A DNA stretch of 8,793 nt from Burkholderiaceae bacterium (GTDB taxonomy: Bacteria; Pseudomonadota; Gammaproteobacteria; Burkholderiales; Burkholderiaceae). The first letter of the stretch is position 1. Each line of letters starts with the position of its first letter. The notes under the pieces are model-generated. The model saw nothing but the letters and a program-made list of their open reading frames with translations, was not told the DNA's origin and did no database searches. A program made the translations under genes and the position numbers. Positions 4,475 through 8,793 of the stretch are shown here, piece by piece. Where the stretch lies: positions 1-8,793 of the forward strand of contig CANISN010000056.1 of assembly GCA_947470165.1 (NCBI GenBank), read 5' to 3'.

Positions 4475-7459
4475 TTAGGCAAATTTTTCGATTTGGCACA
4501 TGGTGGTTTTAGTCTCTTGCATCATCGTTACCTGGTCATAGCCATAGGTTGTTGCAGTATTAACCGCCTCACCCAGCACTACTGGGGCCGCGCCCTCAGG
4601 ATAGTATTTACGCAAGTCATTGCCCTGCCACCAGCCAGCAAAGTGGAATGGTACAAATGCAGTGTCTTTATCAACGCGTTCAGTCAGCATCGCACGAACT
4701 TTGATTTTGGCACCAGTTGGTGATTTAACCCAAACATAATCCCAGTTCTTAATACCGCGAGCCTCAGCAGCCCTTGGATTAATCTCAACAAAGTTTTCTT
4801 GTTGCAACTCAGCCAACCAAGGATTAGAGCGAGTTTCGTCACCACCACCCTCATACTCAACCAAACGACCGGAGGTCAAAACGATTGGGAACTTTTCATA
4901 GAGCTTCTCGTTCAAGTTCTGATCTTGGACAGTCTTAAACAAGGTTGGTAAGCGCCAGAAATTCTTCTTATCAGCCGATGTTGGGTACTTGCGCATCATT
5001 GGCTCATTCGTACTGTAAAGCGCTTCACGGTGGACTGGAATTGCATCCGGGAAGTTCCAAACTACCGCACGTGCTTTTGCATTACCAAATGGATGGCAAC
5101 CGTTTTTCATTACCACGCGCTGGATACCACCAGATAAGTCAGTCTTCCAGTTTTTGCCTTCAGCAGCCTTTTGCTCGTCTTCAGTCAACTGACTCCACCA
5201 ACCGAGTTTCTTCACTAGGACATGATCGAACTCTGGGTAGCCAGTCTTAATTGCAGAACCCTTAGAGTAAGAACCATCTTCAGCCAGTAGAGTCTTGCCA
5301 TCTTTTTCAACACCGAAGTTGGCACGGAAATTACCGCCACCTTCCATCACAGTCTTGCTAGTGTCATAGAGGTTTGGTGAACCTGGGTGCTTAATCGCAG
5401 CTGTACCGTAACAAGGCCAAGGCAATCCATAGTAATCGCCAGTTGTGTCGTAACCAGTAACAGGATCAACACCACCACGGGACTTCAATGTCTTCGGATC
5501 AAATACGCCAGCCATTCTCATGTGCGCTTTCAAGCGCTCAGGAGTCTGACCGGTGTAACCAATGGTCCATACGGAACGATTGATTTCGCGCAGAATAGAT
5601 TCAATCTCAGGCTCTTTCCACTGCTTACCAGCAAATTTAGAGTTGAGCATTTTGTAGTTCAAAGACAGCTCATTACCAAAGCCAAGGCGATCAGCAAATG
5701 CTTGCATGATGACGTGGTCAGGAACAGATTCAAACAAAGGATCAATCACCTTCTCGCGCCACTGCAATGAGCGGTTTGAAGCAGTTGCAGAACCTGTAGT
5801 TTCGAATTGAGTAGTAGCAGGTAATAAGTAAACATTGCGGTTCTTGTTTACAGTTTGGCCTTCTGCAGGTGGCATCGCTGCCATTGCCGCAGTAGCACTT
5901 GGATATGGGTCAACCACAACTAGTAAATCCAACTTATCCAACGCACGCTTCATGTCTAAGCCGCGTGTCTGTGAGTTTGGAGCATGGCCCCAGAAGAACA
6001 AACCTTTGACATTGGTTTGTTGGTCAATCATGTCATTCTTCTCTAGCACCGCGTCAACCCAACGGGAAACGGTAGTGCCAGATTTTTCCATCATGTCAGG
6101 CGCGTAGCGACCTTTAATCCACTCATAGTCGACGCCCCACACAGTAGCGTAATGTTTCCAAGAGCCAGCAGCAAGGCCGTAGTAGCCTGGCAATGAATCT
6201 GGGTTTGGACCAACGTCAGTCGCACCTTGTACGTTATCGTGACCACGGAAAATGTTTGCGCCGCCGCCAGATTTACCAATATTGCCTAAGGCGAGTTGCA
6301 CGATGCAAGATGCGCGAACCATTGCATTACCGATGGTGTGCTGGGTTTGTCCCATGCACCAAACTAAAGTACTTGGGCGATTCTTAGCCATAGTTTCAGC
6401 GACCTTATACATCTGCGCCTCTGGAACTCCGCATGCTTCCTCTACGTTCTTTGGAGTCCACTTTTCCATAACCTCTTTGCGGATCTCATCCATGCCGTAA
6501 ACGCGGTCATTAATGTACTTCTTGTCTTCCCAGCCATTATTAAAGATGTGATACAGCACACCAAACAAGAATGGAATATCAGTACCAGAACGAATCCGAA
6601 CGTATTGGTCAGATTTCGCTGCAGTACGGGTGTAGCGTGGATCGACCACAATCACCTTACAGCCGTTTTCTTTAGCGTTTAGCAAACTCAACATCGATAC
6701 CGGATGGGCTTCAGCCGCATTAGAACCAATGTACAAAGCAGCCTTGGAATTCATCATGTCGTTATAGCTATTGGTCATCGCACCATAGCCCCAGGTGTTT
6801 GCTACACCGGCAACTGTGGTTGAGTGACAAATACGAGCCTGATGGTCTGTGTTATTTGTTCCAAAGAAAGAAACCCACTTACGCAATAAATAAGCTTGTT
6901 CGTTGTTGTGCTTAGAGGATCCAATGAAAAATAAAGAATCAGGGCTATATTTAGTGCGAAGATCTTTCATCTGCGCAGAAATTTCAGTCAAGGCCTGATC
7001 CCAAGAAATTCTCTGGTATTTGCCATCTACTAATTTCATTGGGTAGCGCAGACGGAAATCTCCATGTCCGTGCTCACGCAGAGAGGCGCCCTTGGCACAA
7101 AACGCGCCAAGATTGATTGGGGAATCAAATGCGGAGTCTTGGCGAACCCAAACGCCATTCTCAACAGTAGCATCCGTTGCACAACCTACGGAGCAATGAG
7201 TACAAATCGTTCTTTTAACTTCGATCTTGCCTTTACCATCCAACATTGCTTTGCCTTGTTCGGCTGAGGCCTTTTGCACCAGAGTCAACTGGCTAGCGGC
7301 AATACCGGCACCTACACCTACTCCTGAGCGCTTTAGAAAAGTTCGGCGATCCATCGTTGGTACAGCGGATTGCAGTCCACGAGAAAGGCTGCCGATGAGG
7401 CGTGATGCAGGCGTAGAACGACTGCTTTGTGGGGTATTGGATTTACGAGTCAGACTCAT
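4475..7459 (-). CDS. fdhA: Formate dehydrogenase catalytic (alpha) subunit, Tat-exported, Cys type
   Basis: Molybdo/tungstopterin enzyme oxidising formate to CO2, 994 residues (E. coli FdnG has 1015). Seen in order: a Tat signal DRRTFLKRSG (37-46) with a hydrophobic core ending near QKASA (66); the [4Fe-4S] motif Cys86, Cys89, Cys93 and Cys121, followed by Lys123 (CAKG), the expected electron-path lysine; then QARICHSTT with Cys211 (codon TGT at 6829-6827) as metal ligand where E. coli has selenocysteine, and the catalytic His212. The pterin-binding fold continues through GNIGKSGGGANIFRGH, and the C-terminal dinucleotide-binding barrel starts near 857 (FPIVLTSGRL). Start: ATG 7459 is chosen because AGGGA lies 6 bases upstream; Met36 has no Shine-Dalgarno. 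This gives an unusual 35-residue Ser/Arg-rich extension before the Tat motif. Whether Mo or W is used cannot be read from the protein; the adjacent tupBC points to W. Confidence 0.96.
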   Translation of the reverse strand: MSLTRKSNTPQSSRSTPASRLIGSLSRGLQSAVPTMDRRTFLKRSGVGVGAGIAASQLTLVQKASAEQGKAMLDGKGKIEVKRTICTHCSVGCATDATVENGVWVRQDSAFDSPINLGAFCAKGASLREHGHGDFRLRYPMKLVDGKYQRISWDQALTEISAQMKDLRTKYSPDSLFFIGSSKHNNEQAYLLRKWVSFFGTNNTDHQARICHSTTVAGVANTWGYGAMTNSYNDMMNSKAALYIGSNAAEAHPVSMLSLLNAKENGCKVIVVDPRYTRTAAKSDQYVRIRSGTDIPFLFGVLYHIFNNGWEDKKYINDRVYGMDEIRKEVMEKWTPKNVEEACGVPEAQMYKVAETMAKNRPSTLVWCMGQTQHTIGNAMVRASCIVQLALGNIGKSGGGANIFRGHDNVQGATDVGPNPDSLPGYYGLAAGSWKHYATVWGVDYEWIKGRYAPDMMEKSGTTVSRWVDAVLEKNDMIDQQTNVKGLFFWGHAPNSQTRGLDMKRALDKLDLLVVVDPYPSATAAMAAMPPAEGQTVNKNRNVYLLPATTQFETTGSATASNRSLQWREKVIDPLFESVPDHVIMQAFADRLGFGNELSLNYKMLNSKFAGKQWKEPEIESILREINRSVWTIGYTGQTPERLKAHMRMAGVFDPKTLKSRGGVDPVTGYDTTGDYYGLPWPCYGTAAIKHPGSPNLYDTSKTVMEGGGNFRANFGVEKDGKTLLAEDGSYSKGSAIKTGYPEFDHVLVKKLGWWSQLTEDEQKAAEGKNWKTDLSGGIQRVVMKNGCHPFGNAKARAVVWNFPDAIPVHREALYSTNEPMMRKYPTSADKKNFWRLPTLFKTVQDQNLNEKLYEKFPIVLTSGRLVEYEGGGDETRSNPWLAELQQENFVEINPRAAEARGIKNWDYVWVKSPTGAKIKVRAMLTERVDKDTAFVPFHFAGWWQGNDLRKYYPEGAAPVVLGEAVNTATTYGYDQVTMMQETKTTMCQIEKFA

Positions 7460-7465
7460 ATGTTG

Positions 7466-7470
7466 TCCCT
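7466..7470 (-). promoter_or_regulatory. Shine-Dalgarno deciding the fdhA start
   Basis: AGGGA on the minus strand, 6 bases before the ATG at 7459-7457. The alternative internal Met36 codon, directly before the Tat motif, has no purine-rich sequence in front, so the longer protein is favoured. Confidence 0.6.
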
Positions 7471-7522
7471 GAGAAAGATTTTTTATTTGAATTATTTAAA
7501 ACAGTTCACTTAACAGCTAGAT

Positions 7523-7744
7523 TTACAGCATGGTTGTTTCGTAGTACTTGCGAATATGTGCAGTCAATTGATATCCGTCATCTTTACCCTTTACGGTGCT
7601 ACCAATTTCTTGAATCACAGCCTTGCCGATTGATGTTTGTGAAGCAACAGCAACGGCACCAACTGTAGCGCCTGCTCCAATAAAAAACTTTCTGCGAGCA
7701 GGTTTGTTTTCTTCTGAAACTAGGTTTGTAGATTTATCGCTCAT
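7523..7744 (-). CDS. Formate dehydrogenase region TAT target protein
   Basis: A 73-residue protein that fits the small family described as 'formate dehydrogenase region TAT target'. It has a polar N-region, then ARRKFFIGAG (twin Arg17-Arg18), a hydrophobic Ala/Gly/Val stretch to about 35, and a conserved-looking C-terminus GYQLTAHIRKYYETT. The Tat-like signal makes up nearly half of the protein; whether it is cleaved, or stays as a membrane anchor, is not clear. The biochemical role of the family is not established as far as I know; its presence next to fdhA and a TorD-like chaperone suggests help in assembly or export of the enzyme. There are no cysteines or metal motifs. A near-perfect Shine-Dalgarno AAAGGAG (7757-7751) stands 6 bases before the ATG, the strongest in the window. 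It lies 63 bases upstream of fdhA. Confidence 0.9.
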   Translation of the reverse strand: MSDKSTNLVSEENKPARRKFFIGAGATVGAVAVASQTSIGKAVIQEIGSTVKGKDDGYQLTAHIRKYYETTML

Positions 7745-7794
7745 CGCAAACTCCTTTGTGGTGCATTTTGATATTTAACGAGTGTAATTGGTAA

Positions 7795-7812
7795 TTGCAT
7801 ATTTTGCATATT
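7795..7812. repeat. Perfect tandem 9-bp repeat (TTGCATATT x2) in the chaperone/TAT-target gap
   Basis: TTGCATATT at 7795-7803 is repeated exactly at 7804-7812, and a degenerate third copy, TTGCTAATT, begins at 7812. The roughly one-helical-turn period in an AT-rich gap upstream of the fdh structural genes could mark a regulator site, but the match is short and the region is AT-rich, so chance is possible. Confidence 0.5.
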
Positions 7813-7827
7813 TGCTAATTATTATTT

Positions 7828-7847
7828 ACTAAGGGTTTTCCTTTAGT
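7828..7847. repeat. Inverted repeat, 8-bp arms with TTTT loop, after the TorD-like gene
   Basis: ACTAAGGG (7828-7835) and CCTTTAGT (7840-7847) pair around TTTT, with one G-U wobble in plus-strand RNA and one A-C mismatch in minus-strand RNA. It lies 12 bases after the chaperone stop in the direction of transcription. No T-run follows on the minus strand, so it is not a standard terminator; it may be an RNA-processing or regulator site, or chance. Confidence 0.45.
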
Positions 7848-7858
7848 CCAGCGCTATA

Positions 7859-8503
7859 TCAAATCATGTCGAAACTCTGACTCTCAATAGCCAAGAATTC
7901 TCGAGCTAATACAGCAACTGAGTGATAAAGATGCATCTCTGGAATTGCCTCTATTGCATCGCACAATTCGTCATACCAAGGGCGAATGTGTGCATTGAAA
8001 AAGACCCTTTGATTTGTAAGGTTTGAAATCTCTACATCGTCACCCGCAATGAGATAACGCATCACTTCACAAAGTGCTGAAATATGGTCTTCAGTTTCTG
8101 TAATCTCTTCGGCAGGCTCCAGACCAAAAGTCTCTAAGGCCCTACGAATATCTACCAAGGGTTTCTCATTTAAGTGGCCAGCCATATAAAAGGAACCATT
8201 CAAAATGATATTTGGGCGCCCTACGCTAATAAAGTTCAGGTCAAACTCATCCTGCCAGGCCTTGACTGGATTATTTTTGGCAAGCTCTACAAGGCTATTC
8301 CAAAACAGGGATAAGGGCGCATCATCTGCCTGACTTTCTTGTCCATCAGGAATAGAGGCAGAAATTTGATTTAACAATTCTTGGTCAGGTGCTTGATGAA
8401 AAAGTCTAGCAATCAAGCCATACAAATCGGCTCTAGCCAGTTCTTCTGGCATACCTACATCGCCCACCGCCGTTGGCGCACCCTCTTTTATCTGCTCACT
8501 CAT
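7859..8503 (-). CDS. TorD/DmsD-family redox enzyme maturation chaperone
   Basis: A 214-residue, mostly helical cytoplasmic protein with the marks of the TorD family. These are an N-terminal LYGLIARLFHQAPDQELL helix pair, EFDLNFISVG (86-95) followed by LNGSFYMAGH, ETEDHISALCEVMRYL (136-151; Glu138, Asp139 and His140 correspond to the family's conserved ExxDH-like patch), and FFNAHIRPWYDEL (168-180). Such proteins bind Tat signal peptides and hold molybdoenzymes until cofactor insertion is complete; here the client is expected to be FdhA and possibly the TAT-target protein. The start ATG (8503-8501) overlaps the TAA of the upstream FeS-protein gene by one base (TAATG) with only a weak Shine-Dalgarno, so it is coupled. 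A 114-base gap with repeats follows it. Family assignment firm; client inferred from context, so no symbol is given. Confidence 0.92.
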   Translation of the reverse strand: MSEQIKEGAPTAVGDVGMPEELARADLYGLIARLFHQAPDQELLNQISASIPDGQESQADDAPLSLFWNSLVELAKNNPVKAWQDEFDLNFISVGRPNIILNGSFYMAGHLNEKPLVDIRRALETFGLEPAEEITETEDHISALCEVMRYLIAGDDVEISNLTNQRVFFNAHIRPWYDELCDAIEAIPEMHLYHSVAVLAREFLAIESQSFDMI

Positions 8504-8793
8504 TATTCTTTATTCACCATATCAACTACACGACAATCACTACACATTTTGAGCCTGTCCAGCGCTGCACCAGCAAAGGCACCATGCGCGCCCAACTTAA
8601 TCAGCATTAAATCAATCATCTTGGATGTTCCGAACACCTTGCCACAGCTAATACAGTGAAAAGGTTTGGTTTCATTGAGCTCCACTCTTTGCTTTCGCTG
8701 CTCAACCGTGAGTAGGCGGGGTGATAAAGCTAAGGCTTTCTCTGGGCAAGTTTGAACACAAATGCCACATTGAACACACTGCTTCTCAATGAA
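8503..8793 (-). CDS. 4Fe-4S ferredoxin-domain protein with C-terminal CxxC...CxxC domain (N-terminus outside window)
   Basis: The last 96 residues of a longer protein are in frame from the right edge. The visible part starts with a [4Fe-4S] motif CVQCGICVQTCP (visible residues 6-17), preceded by FIEKQ. A basic linker follows, then a domain bearing CISC (47-50) and CSDC (84-87), separated by a helix-like stretch containing FGTSKMIDLMLIKL and RLKMC; this spacing suggests a zinc-ribbon or extra metal site. A GTG at 8685 opens a 60-residue frame, but it lies between the two domains and has no good Shine-Dalgarno, so an internal start is unlikely. Proteins with this tail are, to my recollection, large multi-cluster ferredoxins of formate dehydrogenase loci in Burkholderiales; I could not check this. 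It is translationally coupled to the chaperone gene, so a role in electron supply or maturation of FdhA is plausible but inferred. Confidence 0.82.
   Translation of the reverse strand, partial: FIEKQCVQCGICVQTCPEKALALSPRLLTVEQRKQRVELNETKPFHCISCGKVFGTSKMIDLMLIKLGAHGAFAGAALDRLKMCSDCRVVDMVNKE

Noticed and set aside
5387..5770. 127-codon plus-strand open frame antisense to fdhA
   Set aside because: Lies wholly inside a well-supported gene, with no recognisable domain.
7828..7847. Rho-independent terminator after the TorD-like gene
   Set aside because: Stem has a mismatch on the coding strand and no T-run follows, so it is listed only as an inverted repeat.
8503..8685. Stand-alone 60-residue protein from GTG 8685
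   Set aside because: The frame stays open to the right edge through a clear 4Fe-4S motif, so this is the end of a larger protein.
1..8793. CRISPR array, tRNA/rRNA, insertion sequence or phage genes
   Set aside because: No regular repeat-spacer pattern, no cloverleaf or rRNA-like sequence seen by eye, and no transposase or integrase-like protein; gene order is dense and housekeeping-like.

Overview
The window looks like the chromosome of a Gram-negative betaproteobacterium. The gene set, the moderate base composition (roughly mid-40s % GC by eye) and the protein wording suggest Burkholderiales, possibly something like Polynucleobacter. The taxonomy is inference; no rRNA or other marker is present. 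Coding density is very high, with no gene-free stretch over about 115 bases.

Right two thirds (2179-8793, all minus strand): one compact gene cluster for a periplasm-facing, membrane-bound, respiratory formate dehydrogenase. In transcription order it holds the C-terminal end of a 4Fe-4S protein (8793-8503, cut by the window edge), a TorD-family chaperone (8503-7859), a 73-residue 'formate dehydrogenase region TAT target' protein (7744-7523), and the catalytic subunit fdhA with a Tat signal, one 4Fe-4S site and Cys in place of selenocysteine (7459-4475). These are followed by the four-cluster ferredoxin subunit fdhB (4447-3788), a tiny uncharacterised lipoprotein overlapping fdhB by 4 bases (3791-3555), the cytochrome b subunit fdhC (3507-2458), and a small secreted Ala/Pro-rich protein of unknown function (2448-2179). 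Electrons would run from formate at the FdhA Mo/W-pterin, through five FeS clusters, to the FdhC haems and the quinone pool.

Middle (780-2178, plus strand): tupB and tupC, the permease and ATPase of a tungstate-type ABC importer, overlapping by 8 bases and converging on the fdh operon with no gap. No tupA (binding protein) gene is in the window. The pairing suggests that the dehydrogenase uses tungsten, or can. The best intrinsic terminator of the fdh operon lies inside the tupC coding sequence (2091-2118): a perfect 8-bp stem with a UACG tetraloop and a U-rich tail on the minus strand.

Left end (1-714, minus strand): a Bfd-like [2Fe-2S] ferredoxin followed, with a 1-base TAATG overlap, by an endonuclease/exonuclease/phosphatase-family protein that runs off the left edge. 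They diverge from tupB across a 65-base gap in which neither side shows a Shine-Dalgarno sequence.

Least explained: the lipoprotein, the small exported protein and the TAT-target protein, all embedded in the fdh operon, and the terminator hidden in the convergent gene.
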